From Rhizobium rhizogenes NBRC 13257 (GTDB taxonomy: Bacteria > Pseudomonadota > Alphaproteobacteria > Rhizobiales > Rhizobiaceae), in contig NZ_BAYX01000008.1 in assembly GCF_000696095.1 (NCBI RefSeq), forward strand, positions 124,001 through 188,000: a stretch of 64,000 bases of DNA, written 5' to 3'. Position numbers and translations under genes: made by a program. Below the pieces are notes generated by a model. The model saw only the letters and a program-made list of their open reading frames with translations. It had not been told where the DNA came from and ran no database searches. Shown piece after piece: positions 33,795-43,846 of the stretch. Positions within the stretch are counted from its first letter, which is position 1. The number at the start of each line of letters is the position of its first letter.

Positions 33795-35714
33795 ATGCAG
33801 CCAGCTTCCTATCATCTCGAACACACCTGGTCTCCCGAAGGCGGTCCGAACGGCCGCCTGACCTTCACGCTGATCAATCTGTCGGATGCGCCGCTCACGG
33901 GGTTTAGCATCGTCTATACGTCGCTGACGCGCGTCATCGATACCAAGGCGTGCGACAATGCCGTCTTCCTGCGCCGCAACGCCAATTTCCACGAATTCGC
34001 CCCGCCTGCCGGCCTGTCCGTTGCGCCCGGCGACAGCTGGACCTTCAGCGTCAGCGGTTTGCACCGCGTCGCGAAGCACTGCACGGACGGCGCAAAGTCC
34101 GCCTATCTGACGCTTGCCGACGGCAGCCATGTCGATGTCTCCATCTCCGACCTCCTGCTCGAAGGCCGTGTCAGCGAGCCGCCGCCGGTGCTGCTGCCGG
34201 AAGGCAAGCTCGACCTGCCCTTCGCCATCCAGCCCTGGCCGGCGGCGATCGACGTCAAGCCGGGCGAAGACTTTCCGGTCGCGCTCTACCCCGCCAAGGG
34301 AACGGATGGCGCCAGCCTGAAAGCGGTTGCGACGGCGCAGGCGCTCTTCCAGCGCCTGTTTCCCGTCAATCACACCCCGTTCAGCCTCATCTCTGTGCCA
34401 CAGGGGCGGCCCCTGCGCTTCGTCGAACGGGCGGCCCTCGCCAAGGAGGCCTATGAGCTCGCTTTCTCGTCCACCGAGATCGTGCTTGCCTATTCCGCCG
34501 AGGCCGGTCGTCTCTATGGCCTGACGACGCTGGCGCAGCTTCTGGACGGCGCGCGGTGCGAACCGGGCAAGTTCCGCTTCCCGGTCACCGGCACAATTTC
34601 CGACCAGCCCCGCTATGGCTGGCGCGGCTGCCATCTCGATGTCTCCAGGCAATTCACGCCCAAGGATGATGTGAAGCGGCTGATCGATATCCTCGCCTGG
34701 CTGAAGCTCAATATCTTCCATTGGCATCTGACCGACGACGAGGCCTGGCGGCTGGAGATCAAGGCCTATCCGGCGCTGACCTCGACCGGCGTGCTGCGCG
34801 GCCCGGACGAGCCTCTGCTGCCGCAGCTCGGCAATGGCGCCGAACCCGTCGGCGGCTTCTATTCGCAGGATGATATCAGGGAGATCGTCGCGCACGCTCT
34901 GGCGCTCGGCATCGAGGTCGTACCGGAAATCGATATTCCCGGCCACAACGCAGCCACCCTTGTCGCCTTGCCGGATCTGACCGATGGGCAGGAGGCGCCG
35001 GAAAGCTATCATTCCGTTCAGGGCTACCCCAACAATGCCCTCAACCCGGCGATAGAGCTGACCTATGAATTCCTCGGCAAGGTCTTCGACGAAATGGTCG
35101 AGCTATTCCCTTCCGAATACCTTCATATCGGCGGCGACGAGGTGGCCAACGGTTCCTGGCTCGCCTCGCCAATGGCGCGCAAGCTGATGGAGCAGGAGGG
35201 CATCTCGGGCACCTTCGCGCTGCAATCCTACTTCCTGAAGCGGGTGAAGACGATGCTGACCGAGCGCGGCCGCAAGCTCTCCGGCTGGAACGAAGTTGCC
35301 CATGGCGGCGGCGTCGGCACGGAAGGCACGCTGCTGATGGCCTGGGAGAAGCCCGAGGTCGGCATCGAGCTAGCGCGCGAAGGTTATGATGTGGTGATGA
35401 CGCCGGGCCAGGCCTATTATCTCGACATGGTGCAGGCGGAAGCTTGGCAGGAGCCGGGTGCGAGCTGGGCCGGCACCGTGCCGCCGGCGCATACCTATGC
35501 CTATGAGGCCGAGGGCGATTTTCCGGATGAGCTGAAGGATCGGCTGAAGGGCGTGCAGGCCTGCATCTGGCAGGAAAACTTCCTCTCTCGCGCCTATTTC
35601 AACCGTCTGGTCTTCCCGCGCCTTCCGGCCATCGCCGAAGCTGCCTGGACGCCTAGGGCGGGCAAGGACTGGCAGCGGTTTGCGGCCATCGTGCCACTCA
35701 GCCCAAGCCTGTAA
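33795..35714 (+). CDS. Beta-N-acetylhexosaminidase, GH20, cytoplasmic
   Basis: A 639-residue GH20 enzyme that releases terminal GlcNAc or GalNAc from glycosides by substrate-assisted catalysis. Residues 1-115 form an extra N-terminal beta-domain, residues 125-260 a GH20b-type domain, and residues 270-600 the barrel. The catalytic Asp-Glu pair is D448-E449 in HIGGDEV. WRGCHLDVSRQFTPKDDVK and NIFHWHLTDDEAWRLEI are typical. No signal peptide is present, so the substrate must be imported, which fits the ABC transporter upstream. AGGGAA precedes ATG 33795. It is the last gene of the plus-strand operon. Confidence 0.93.
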   Translation: MQPASYHLEHTWSPEGGPNGRLTFTLINLSDAPLTGFSIVYTSLTRVIDTKACDNAVFLRRNANFHEFAPPAGLSVAPGDSWTFSVSGLHRVAKHCTDGAKSAYLTLADGSHVDVSISDLLLEGRVSEPPPVLLPEGKLDLPFAIQPWPAAIDVKPGEDFPVALYPAKGTDGASLKAVATAQALFQRLFPVNHTPFSLISVPQGRPLRFVERAALAKEAYELAFSSTEIVLAYSAEAGRLYGLTTLAQLLDGARCEPGKFRFPVTGTISDQPRYGWRGCHLDVSRQFTPKDDVKRLIDILAWLKLNIFHWHLTDDEAWRLEIKAYPALTSTGVLRGPDEPLLPQLGNGAEPVGGFYSQDDIREIVAHALALGIEVVPEIDIPGHNAATLVALPDLTDGQEAPESYHSVQGYPNNALNPAIELTYEFLGKVFDEMVELFPSEYLHIGGDEVANGSWLASPMARKLMEQEGISGTFALQSYFLKRVKTMLTERGRKLSGWNEVAHGGGVGTEGTLLMAWEKPEVGIELAREGYDVVMTPGQAYYLDMVQAEAWQEPGASWAGTVPPAHTYAYEAEGDFPDELKDRLKGVQACIWQENFLSRAYFNRLVFPRLPAIAEAAWTPRAGKDWQRFAAIVPLSPSL

Positions 35715-35848
35715 GAACGACTTCCGAAAGCGTGACGCTGCCTGCGACATTGTGGGCAGCGCGCGATACTGTCACAAAAATGATATGGGGTACATAATAA
35801 TAGGGTGCTTCTGATAGCGAAGTCTATGACTGAGAAGAGGAATCCCCC

Positions 35849-36163
35849 ATGAAGAAGATTATACTGGTTGCGGCATTTGGGCTGTGCGCCTCGAGCGCGA
35901 TGGCGATATCGCGCTATGATACCCAGGCCATGAGTTGCGCGGCCGTACACGACAAGGTCGCCCAGGAAGGTGAGGTCGTGCTGCAGCATCCCTCCAGCAC
36001 CGTCAGCAACCTGACGGTCTATGATCGCTATGTGTCGAACTCGGCGGCCTGCATGAACCGCGGCATCCCGACGAAGGTGTCGGTGCCGACGTCGGACGAC
36101 CCGAGCTGCAAAGTGTTGCTTTGCGCGCCGGCCACGGGCAAGGGGCATAACCGCAAGGGCTGA
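35849..36163 (+). CDS. Small secreted Cys-containing hypothetical protein, 104 aa
   Basis: The start is marked by AAGAGGA upstream of ATG 35849. A signal peptide (KKIILVAAFGLCASSAMA) is followed by a mature protein of about 85 residues. It contains four cysteines (in AMSCAAVHD, AACMNRG and SCKVLLCAP), which could form two disulfides in the periplasm. I do not recognise the family. It has no operon partners and ends close to a 13-base stem-loop. Confidence 0.7.
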   Translation: MKKIILVAAFGLCASSAMAISRYDTQAMSCAAVHDKVAQEGEVVLQHPSSTVSNLTVYDRYVSNSAACMNRGIPTKVSVPTSDDPSCKVLLCAPATGKGHNRKG

Positions 36164-36176
36164 TATCGGATTTTAT

Positions 36177-36207
36177 CCTTGGGATCGCCGTTGAGGCGAT
36201 CCCAAGG
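36177..36207. terminator. Stem-loop between convergent genes
   Basis: CCTTGGGATCGCC (36177-36189) and GGCGATCCCAAGG (36195-36207) pair perfectly over 13 bases with a 5-base loop. It lies between the convergent secreted protein gene and the WcbI-like gene. There is no T-tract on either side, so it may stabilise 3' ends or act as a weak bidirectional terminator. Confidence 0.55.
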
Positions 36208-36231
36208 AAGCAAGCGGGCAGACGGGTGCCG

Positions 36232-37092
36232 TTATCCGACCGCCTCGGCGATTACGGCCTTCACCTGCGCATATCGGCCACGAACCGATTTCTCGATATG
36301 GAGCGTGCCAGTGGGAAAGCGCGAATAGCTGGCGAAGCTGAGATCGATGAATGTCTCCAGCGAGATGAGACGATAATCATTGTGCATCTTGAAGAAGTAG
36401 GATCCCCGCGCGCCGAATGTCTCGGCAATTTCCGGATAGACCGGATAGCACGGCCCCTTGAGAAGATTGTCCATCGGCACAATGCCGCCTTCGAACGTCT
36501 GAACGCCAAGGCGCTTCATGAAGGCGCGCGCAATATCATAGACGCAATGAATCTTCGGATGGTTCACCGAATACATGAAGGAATCGCCGCGAGACCAGTT
36601 CCGGAACGCGGATGAGATATCCAGCCCGTGCTGCGCAAAATTGTTGATAAGATCCGTGCGCTCTTCTTCCCAGCGCGTCAGGAAGCCGCATCGTTCAAAC
36701 ACATCCCGCCGAAATAGTTTGCGGGTCGCTTCTGCGGACAATCCGGCCTCATAAGCGGCCAATACGATCATCGAGTGATACGCGCTCATCGGCCCATCGA
36801 GCGGGCCGCCGCTTTCCGAAAAAGCATAGCAGACGTCGGGGTGATAAGCGTCGAACTCTATCGAGGGAATGATGTCGAGATTGCGCGCGGCCGTGAAATC
36901 GAAATCCATGGTCTGGAAATACGGATGGATGATCACCCTGAAATAGTCGGGCAAGGTTGCCCGGTATTTTTCGATACCATGCTGGAACGCATAGACATCA
37001 ACCGCCTCGATATGAAACTTCGGATTGAGCAAATTCAGGGAATTCGCAAGCCCAAACGTTTGGCAGTTCGACAGCAGGAGCCATGTCTCCAT
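36232..37092 (-). CDS. WcbI-like putative polysaccharide acetyltransferase
   Basis: A 286-residue soluble protein beginning METWLLLSNCQTFGLANSL. The Ser-Asn-Cys-Gln motif after a short hydrophobic strand resembles the N-terminus of WcbI-type proteins, which bind coenzyme A and are proposed to acetylate capsule polysaccharide. Later the sequence has CYAFSESGGPLDGPMSAYHS and a C-terminal helical region. No signal peptide or membrane helix is seen. The gene is isolated and some 14 kb from the polysaccharide locus. The identification rests on the N-terminal motif and size. Confidence 0.5.
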   Translation of the reverse strand: METWLLLSNCQTFGLANSLNLLNPKFHIEAVDVYAFQHGIEKYRATLPDYFRVIIHPYFQTMDFDFTAARNLDIIPSIEFDAYHPDVCYAFSESGGPLDGPMSAYHSMIVLAAYEAGLSAEATRKLFRRDVFERCGFLTRWEEERTDLINNFAQHGLDISSAFRNWSRGDSFMYSVNHPKIHCVYDIARAFMKRLGVQTFEGGIVPMDNLLKGPCYPVYPEIAETFGARGSYFFKMHNDYRLISLETFIDLSFASYSRFPTGTLHIEKSVRGRYAQVKAVIAEAVG

Positions 37093-37533
37093 CTAATCCG
37101 TCCTAAGATTTTGTTTTAAATAAACTTTCCTGCGCTGTGAGGCCGATTTCTTACATCGGTAAGGCCAGCGTGAGGAAGAGGCGTATAGATGTCACGCGCA
37201 ACTATGTTTTTGCGACCTTGGCCTGTCTATATGAATAGCGTCACGGATGGGCAATTCGCGGCACGGGGGCGCCACCGGCGCCAACGGCCATAGGAATGAT
37301 GTGCCAGACATGGAATGGCTGATGGGGGATGCGGAGGCCGATGGACGTCCTTGCATCGATGGATGGCGCAGCTGCCTGGGCAATTTCGCGCCCGCAAACC
37401 TAGCGGCTGGCGGGGAAAGTTATATCGAAGCCGTTCGGGGAAATATCATCGACATCCGTCTGGCCCCCGAGGGGGAACTTATCTGACAAAAATCGATGAA
37501 AGAACCAACGAAATCAACGTTGGAAAAATGGAA
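37093..37533. other. Intergenic region, no gene recognised
   Basis: These 441 bases lie between the WcbI-like gene and the tRNA. A 79-codon frame on the plus strand (37247-37486) has no ribosome binding site and an odd composition, so it is not called. The promoter of the WcbI-like gene must lie at the left end; no clear motif was seen. Confidence 0.4.
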
Positions 37534-37620
37534 TGGTGCCCAGAAGAGGACTCGAACCTCCACACCCTTTCGGGTACCAGCACCTGAAGCTGGCGCGTCT
37601 ACCAATTCCGCCATCTGGGC
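37534..37620 (-). tRNA. tRNA-Leu (anticodon CAG)
   Basis: Read on the minus strand, the acceptor GCCCAGA pairs with TCTGGGC before an encoded CCA end. The D-arm reads GGCGGAATTGGTAGACGC. The anticodon stem CCAGC/GCTGG encloses the loop TTCAGGT with anticodon CAG. A variable arm (TACCCGAAAGGGTG region) marks a class II tRNA, and the T-loop is GTTCGAGTC. The length of 87 bases including CCA is normal for leucine. Confidence 0.97.
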
Positions 37621-37712
37621 GACGGACACGCATGTAAGGGGGTGGCTCTCCGGTGTCAACAGGGTTTTTGAAGTTTTCGTGTCAAACTGGAAAAAAGCGG
37701 TTGAAGCCCGGC

Positions 37713-39143
37713 CTATGCCCGGGCTTTCGCCCAGGCGCGGATGAGGCCAAGTCCCTGTTCCAGCAAGGCCTTTGCTTCGTTTTCTCCCGCTGCTTCGACA
37801 TAGCAGCGCATTTCCGGGGCATTTCCGGAGGGCCGGAAATGGATGATGCGGCCATCGGAGAGCGTCACCCGCAGTCCGTCGATATCGCTCTTCGACGCAA
37901 CACCTGAGACCGGCGCCAGGAAGCTTGCGAGATTCGCATCCGAGGCGCGTAGATAGGCCATCAAAGCGGCGCTGGTTTCGACCGGAAAATTCTCCAGCCG
38001 GTCGGCAGCGGCGAAGGGCAGACGGTAGCCGCCGGCAACGGCCGAGAGCGGCTGTCCGGCGAGCGCGGCGGCGTACAGCGTCGCAAGGATCGGAAGGAAG
38101 CCGTCGCGTGTCGGCAGGGGCTGTACCGGCTCGCCTTCGATGATGAAGCGGCTGGCCGTCAGCGTGCCGCCATTCGCCTCGAAGCCCATGACATTGGTCT
38201 TGCCGGCCGCCAGCGCCTCGTCCATGCCGGCGATGACGTAGGGCGAGCCGACGCGGGTGCGGGTGACCGAATAGGTGCCCGCGGCCTCGATGCCGGAATT
38301 GGAGGTGACCGGCGTCACCACCACCTCCGCGCCGAGGAAGTTTGCGGCGATAAGGCCAAGCAGGTCGCCGCGCAGAGGCTCGCCGGTCTCATCCGCCAGA
38401 AGCGGCCGGTCGCCATCGCCATCGGCCGAGACGATCGCATCCAGCCCGTGCTCCGGCGCCCAGCCCTTCAGCAGGCGGATGGTTTCAGCAGAGACCGCTT
38501 CGGTATCGACGGGAATGAAGCTTTCGGAGCGGCCGAGCGGCACGACGCGCGCGCCATAATGCGCAAGCACCAGACCAAGCAGGTCGCGCGCCACCGTGCT
38601 GTGCTGATAGACGCCGATCGTAAGGCCCTTGAGGCTGTCGGCGGGCAGGAGGGCGATATTGCGTTCGAAGTAGAGTGCTTCGGTCTGCGCCGAGCGATCT
38701 TCGCCGGTTCCGGGTGTCTCGTCCATGTTCGCGTCGCCGATCGCCGCGGCTTCCGCACTGATCGCCAGTTCGTCCTGCTTGTCGATTTCGCCGTCCGGGC
38801 GATAGAATTTGATGCCGTTGCGGTCGGCCGGAATATGCGAGCCGGTGATCATCAGCGACGCGGCCTTGAGCTCCAGCCCGTAAAGCGCCAGCGCCGGCGT
38901 CGGCAGCGTGCCGCAATCGACCGGCGTGAAGCCGGCACGCTTCAGCGCGCCAATGCAAGTGGCCGAGATCGATGGGCTGGAATCGCGGAAATCCCGACCG
39001 ACAAGGATGAGATCGCCGGGCTGTGCCTGGCCGCTTTTCAGCAGATGGCGGGCAAAGGCTGTGGCATAGAGAGCCGACGCCCGTCCCACGAGATCCACTG
39101 ACAGGCCGCGAAGGCCGCTGGTGCCGAATTTCAAGCTGCTCAC
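37713..39143 (-). CDS. Phosphohexomutase (phosphomannomutase/phosphoglucosamine mutase family)
   Basis: A 476-residue alpha-D-phosphohexomutase. It has four expected blocks: the phosphoserine loop in MITGSHIPADRNGIKFY, the metal-binding loop SADGDGDRPLL, the sugar-specificity loop in GFEANGGTL, and the phosphate-binding RPSGNAPEMRCY near the C-terminus. The usual Thr-Ala-Ser-His-Asn-Pro is here Thr-Gly-Ser-His-Ile-Pro, a variant seen in some phosphomannomutase-like proteins. The start is GTG 39143, with GAGGAG seven bases upstream. The open frame to 39269 is not supported. It would supply mannose-1-P or GlcN-1-P for glycan synthesis. The exact sugar is not decided. Confidence 0.88.
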   Translation of the reverse strand: MSSLKFGTSGLRGLSVDLVGRASALYATAFARHLLKSGQAQPGDLILVGRDFRDSSPSISATCIGALKRAGFTPVDCGTLPTPALALYGLELKAASLMITGSHIPADRNGIKFYRPDGEIDKQDELAISAEAAAIGDANMDETPGTGEDRSAQTEALYFERNIALLPADSLKGLTIGVYQHSTVARDLLGLVLAHYGARVVPLGRSESFIPVDTEAVSAETIRLLKGWAPEHGLDAIVSADGDGDRPLLADETGEPLRGDLLGLIAANFLGAEVVVTPVTSNSGIEAAGTYSVTRTRVGSPYVIAGMDEALAAGKTNVMGFEANGGTLTASRFIIEGEPVQPLPTRDGFLPILATLYAAALAGQPLSAVAGGYRLPFAAADRLENFPVETSAALMAYLRASDANLASFLAPVSGVASKSDIDGLRVTLSDGRIIHFRPSGNAPEMRCYVEAAGENEAKALLEQGLGLIRAWAKARA

Positions 39144-39328
39144 GCGCAATCTCCTCGTAATCTTTGCGCTTCTTATGAAACATGCCGGGAAAAGGATCAA
39201 CTGATCGATGATGGCCAAATGCCTGCCATCGCGGCACTGGTTTTGTCCGGGGCGAGAACCCAAATACAAAGACGAGCCGTTGAAGAGGCGACGTTGCGTC
39301 GCCGAGATCGACAGTACGGGAGCCCGTC

Positions 39329-39757
39329 ATGACTGTTTTCGCCAAAATCGCCTATGGTTGCGCTCTTGGCCTCGCCTTGTTGTCACCCCTGGATGTCAGC
39401 CATGCGGCCTCGAAAAACCCGACGATCGTCATCCCGCCCCGCGCTAATGGATCTGTCCTTTGCGACTATCGCGGCTGTTTCGGTTTCGGGCGGCAGCAAT
39501 GGTATCGCCGCCCCGGCCAGCCAATCCCCAATCCGCCGCCGGCTCTCGGCGGCAGGAATCGTTATGACAATCCCGGGATCGTCATCCCTCCGCGCAACAA
39601 CTATGTCCCACCGAAGACCAATTATCGTGCGCCTGTCGATAATAGCACCCGCCATCGGGTGTGGTGTGCCGACCGCTATCGGACCTATAATCCGGGGACG
39701 AACCTCTACACCACGCTCCACAATGGTTTTCAGGCCTGCCGCTCGCCCTATCAATGA
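39329..39757 (+). CDS. BA14K family-like small secreted protein
   Basis: A 142-residue protein with a signal peptide (IAYGCALGLALLSPLDVSHA) and a Pro/Asn/Arg-rich middle containing two similar TIVIPPR/GIVIPPR motifs. Its C-terminal block is RHRVWCADRYRTYNPGTNLY, ending in QACRSPYQ. The WC-x-x-RYR-x-Y-x-P pattern with a final cysteine is that of BA14K proteins, first described as an immunoreactive Brucella protein with lectin-like behaviour. It is probably periplasmic or surface-exposed. ATG 39329 gives the signal peptide directly. Confidence 0.8.
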   Translation: MTVFAKIAYGCALGLALLSPLDVSHAASKNPTIVIPPRANGSVLCDYRGCFGFGRQQWYRRPGQPIPNPPPALGGRNRYDNPGIVIPPRNNYVPPKTNYRAPVDNSTRHRVWCADRYRTYNPGTNLYTTLHNGFQACRSPYQ

Positions 39758-39914
39758 TCGAGCTTGGCCGGCCGGCGATTTCAACGCCGGTTCGCGTCTT
39801 TTGCCGACGTCTGCAGATGAAAGCGAAAATAAATCGCTTGCTTTTGGCGCGACTTAGGCGGTCCGTAAGATGTCATCGCTTCCATGTGGTCGCGATCCAA
39901 ACAAGGAGCCTGAA

Positions 39915-40055
39915 ATGGCAAAGGGTCAAGTAAGAGGAAATCGCGAAACGCGAAAACCCAAGAAGGACAAGACAGCCGAAGCTCCAAAGCCGCAGCCGGG
40001 CTTTGCCGTCAAACAGGCTGGAACCCCGATGGGCTTCGGCAAGAAAGACAAATAA
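39915..40055 (+). CDS. Small basic protein, 46 aa
   Basis: AAGGAG stands about seven bases before ATG 39915. The predicted peptide is very rich in Lys, Pro and Gly: MAKGQVRGNRETRKPKKDK, then a Pro/Gln stretch and a GFGKKDK tail. It has no hydrophobic segment and is likely disordered, possibly nucleic-acid binding. The strong ribosome binding site and clean start suggest that it is expressed. The function is unknown. Confidence 0.65.
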   Translation: MAKGQVRGNRETRKPKKDKTAEAPKPQPGFAVKQAGTPMGFGKKDK

Positions 40056-40103
40056 CGAGACGGAGGCGCGCCTATCCGGGCTGCGCCTCCTCCAAAATAT
40101 CTG

Positions 40104-40397
40104 TCAGCTCTCCAGCGATGCGCGGTCCGTATGGCCGAGATCGCGATCGGGATCAATGACATCGCGCACCCGCTGCTTCAGCTCCTTCGGTCCCGGAAAG
40201 CCGCCGTCGCGCTTGCGCTCCCACAGCAATTCGCCATCGATGCGGATTTCGAAGACGCCGCCGGTGCCCGGCAGTAGCGCCACTTCGCCCAGGCTGTCGG
40301 TGAACGTCTGCAGCAGCTCCTGCGCCATCCAGCCGGACCGCAGCAGCCAGTTGCATTGGGTGCAATAGAGAATGGTGATCCGCGGCTTGTCGCTCAT
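40104..40397 (-). CDS. SelT/SelW/SelH-type Rdx family protein
   Basis: A 97-residue thioredoxin-like protein starting MSDKPRITILYCTQCNWLLR. The Cys-x-x-Cys motif (CTQC) takes the place of the Cys-x-x-Sec of eukaryotic SelW. The central part contains VALLPGTGGVFEIRIDGELLW, the expected beta region with the Gly-Gly-x-Phe-Glu motif. It probably acts in cytoplasmic thiol redox chemistry. The frame is open upstream to 40451. ATG 40397 fits the family start, with AAGGA about ten bases before it. It is an isolated gene. Confidence 0.9.
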   Translation of the reverse strand: MSDKPRITILYCTQCNWLLRSGWMAQELLQTFTDSLGEVALLPGTGGVFEIRIDGELLWERKRDGGFPGPKELKQRVRDVIDPDRDLGHTDRASLES

Positions 40398-40522
40398 CGT
40401 CGGCTTCCTTGTTGTCTCCTGACATTTAGGCGCAGCTTCGGCCGGCCGCAAGCACCCCGCTCTTGCGCCATCGATCCGCTCATGGTCATCTTCGCCAGGG
40501 GCAATTTTCGGGAATCACGGGA

Positions 40523-41257
40523 ATGCGGGTCGCAATCATTGAGAATATGAAGAACACGCCGATTGGCGCCCTTGGCATGGCGCTGAAGGAGGTAGGGGCG
40601 GAGCTTGAATGGTTCCGGGCATGGGACGGCGAGAGGCTTCCACAGGATGTGACGTCGCATGATGCGCTCGTCGTACTCGGCGGCGAACAGAATGCCCGCG
40701 ATGACGAGACGCATCCCTATCTGCCGGAGCTGGCGCAGCTGATGCGCCGGTTTGAGGAGGCCGACAAGGCCGTGCTCGGCATCTGCCTCGGCAGCCAGAT
40801 CCTGGCGCGCGCCTATGAGGCCGAAAATCTCATCGGTGCCGCCCGCGAATTCGGCTGGAAGACGGTCGGCGTCACCGAGGAGGGCAAGGCTGATCCGCTT
40901 CTAGCGAGTGTCGGCGACGAATTCACCATCTTCGAATGGCATTCCGACACGTTCACGCTGCCCGCCTGCGCCGTGCGGCTTGCCACCAACGATATCGCCC
41001 GCAACCAGGCTTACCGCATCGGCCGTGCCACCTACGGCACGCAGTTCCATTTCGAGGCCAATGCCGATGTGGTCGAAGGTTGGCGGAAGGATTTCAAGGA
41101 GACGATCGAACGCATCGAGCCTGGCTGGCAGGAGCGCTTTCCCGAGATCGCTGCGCAGCATGCGGCGGCGGCCGAGACGGCCGGGCTGGTGATCGCGCGG
41201 GCCTGGGTGAGGACGATTGGCGTAGCGGTGGAGCAGCGCGAGGAGGTAGCGCTCTGA
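40523..41257 (+). CDS. Class I glutamine amidotransferase (GMP synthase-like)
   Basis: A 244-residue GATase1 domain protein. The nucleophile cysteine is in VLGICLGSQILA (near residue 86), and the histidine and glutamate of the triad are in GTQFHFEAN. Stand-alone members of this group hydrolyse gamma-glutamyl bonds or serve as amidotransferases in side pathways; they are not the GMP synthase itself. ATG 40523, preceded by a CGGG-A-rich stretch, gives a normal start (MRVAIIENMKN), while the open frame to 40463 is unlikely. The neighbours give no clear pathway. Confidence 0.85.
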   Translation: MRVAIIENMKNTPIGALGMALKEVGAELEWFRAWDGERLPQDVTSHDALVVLGGEQNARDDETHPYLPELAQLMRRFEEADKAVLGICLGSQILARAYEAENLIGAAREFGWKTVGVTEEGKADPLLASVGDEFTIFEWHSDTFTLPACAVRLATNDIARNQAYRIGRATYGTQFHFEANADVVEGWRKDFKETIERIEPGWQERFPEIAAQHAAAAETAGLVIARAWVRTIGVAVEQREEVAL

Positions 41258-41377
41258 CGAACGGAAGCTGCCGGAGTTGATATTAAGCGGCCGCGCCGGG
41301 AGGCGTCGGCTCGACACTAAGCTGCCCGGCATCAGATCTTAGCGAAACGAGGATCAAGAACCGGAGGAGACCAACCT

Positions 41378-41833
41378 ATGACCCAGCCAGAATTACCCTG
41401 GGAAGGCGGATGCCGTTGCGGGCAGGTGCGGCTGAAGGTCAGCGCCAGGCCGCTGCTCGCCATGGCCTGCCATTGCACCGGCTGCCAGCGCATGTCCTCC
41501 AGCGCCTATTCGCTCAGCATCGCCATTCCGAGCGACGGTTTCGAAGTCACGCAAGGCGAGCCCGTCATCGGCGGGATGCGCGACGAAAAGCTGAAGCATT
41601 ATTTCTGCCCAAGCTGCATGAGTTGGATGTTCACCCGCTTGGAGGGGCTCGACTGGTTCGTCAATCTGCGCCCGACCATGCTCGACGACGCCAGCTGGTT
41701 CACGCCTTTCGTCGAGACCTGGACAAGCGAAAAGCTTCCCTGGGCTGCGACTCCGGCTAAGCATAGCTATGCGGCACTGCCGGCGATGGAGGATTTCGAG
41801 GTGCTGACGAAGGAGTATATGGGGCAGGGGTGA
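41378..41833 (+). CDS. GFA family (glutathione-dependent formaldehyde-activating-like, CENP-V type) protein
   Basis: A 151-residue zinc-binding protein. Metal ligands are found in GGCRCGQVRLKV, in AMACHCTGCQRMS, and in FCPSCMSWMF, the canonical GFA pattern. The founding member was reported to promote condensation of formaldehyde with glutathione, but most relatives have no proven function. ATG 41378 is the only reasonable start. It stands alone between the amidotransferase and lepA genes, and converges with lepA (8 bases between stops). Confidence 0.9.
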   Translation: MTQPELPWEGGCRCGQVRLKVSARPLLAMACHCTGCQRMSSSAYSLSIAIPSDGFEVTQGEPVIGGMRDEKLKHYFCPSCMSWMFTRLEGLDWFVNLRPTMLDDASWFTPFVETWTSEKLPWAATPAKHSYAALPAMEDFEVLTKEYMGQG

Positions 41834-41841
41834 GGCGAGCC

Positions 41842-43674
<1,833 letters not shown>

Positions 43675-43806
43675 ATAGCAGCGCCGCCCCGCGCCGCAAA
43701 GCGGAAAAGCAGGGTTTTGTTAGGGATATCCGCATGGCCGCAGGCATTTGGGGTTGCCGTCACAATCGGTGGCATAATCCGGCTTGATTCCATCATTGGA
43801 TCATGT

Positions 43807-43826
43807 ATTTCTCTTATAGTAGAAAT
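43807..43826. promoter_or_regulatory. Dyad upstream of the XRE-cupin gene
   Basis: ATTTCT (43807-43812) and AGAAAT (43821-43826) flank an 8-base spacer, about 20 bases before the start codon. XRE-type regulators commonly bind such dyads in their own promoter. An autoregulatory operator is therefore possible but not proven. Confidence 0.35.
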
Positions 43827-43846
43827 TCGATGCAAGTGATGTGCTG

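Noticed and set aside
35736-35765. A weak stem-loop after the GH20 gene (CGCTGCC / GGCAGCG)
   Set aside because: The stem is only about seven base pairs with a long loop and no T-tract.
37247-37486. A 79-codon frame in the gap before the tRNA
   Set aside because: No ribosome binding site, no family features, and odd residue composition. Other frames in the region are open as well.
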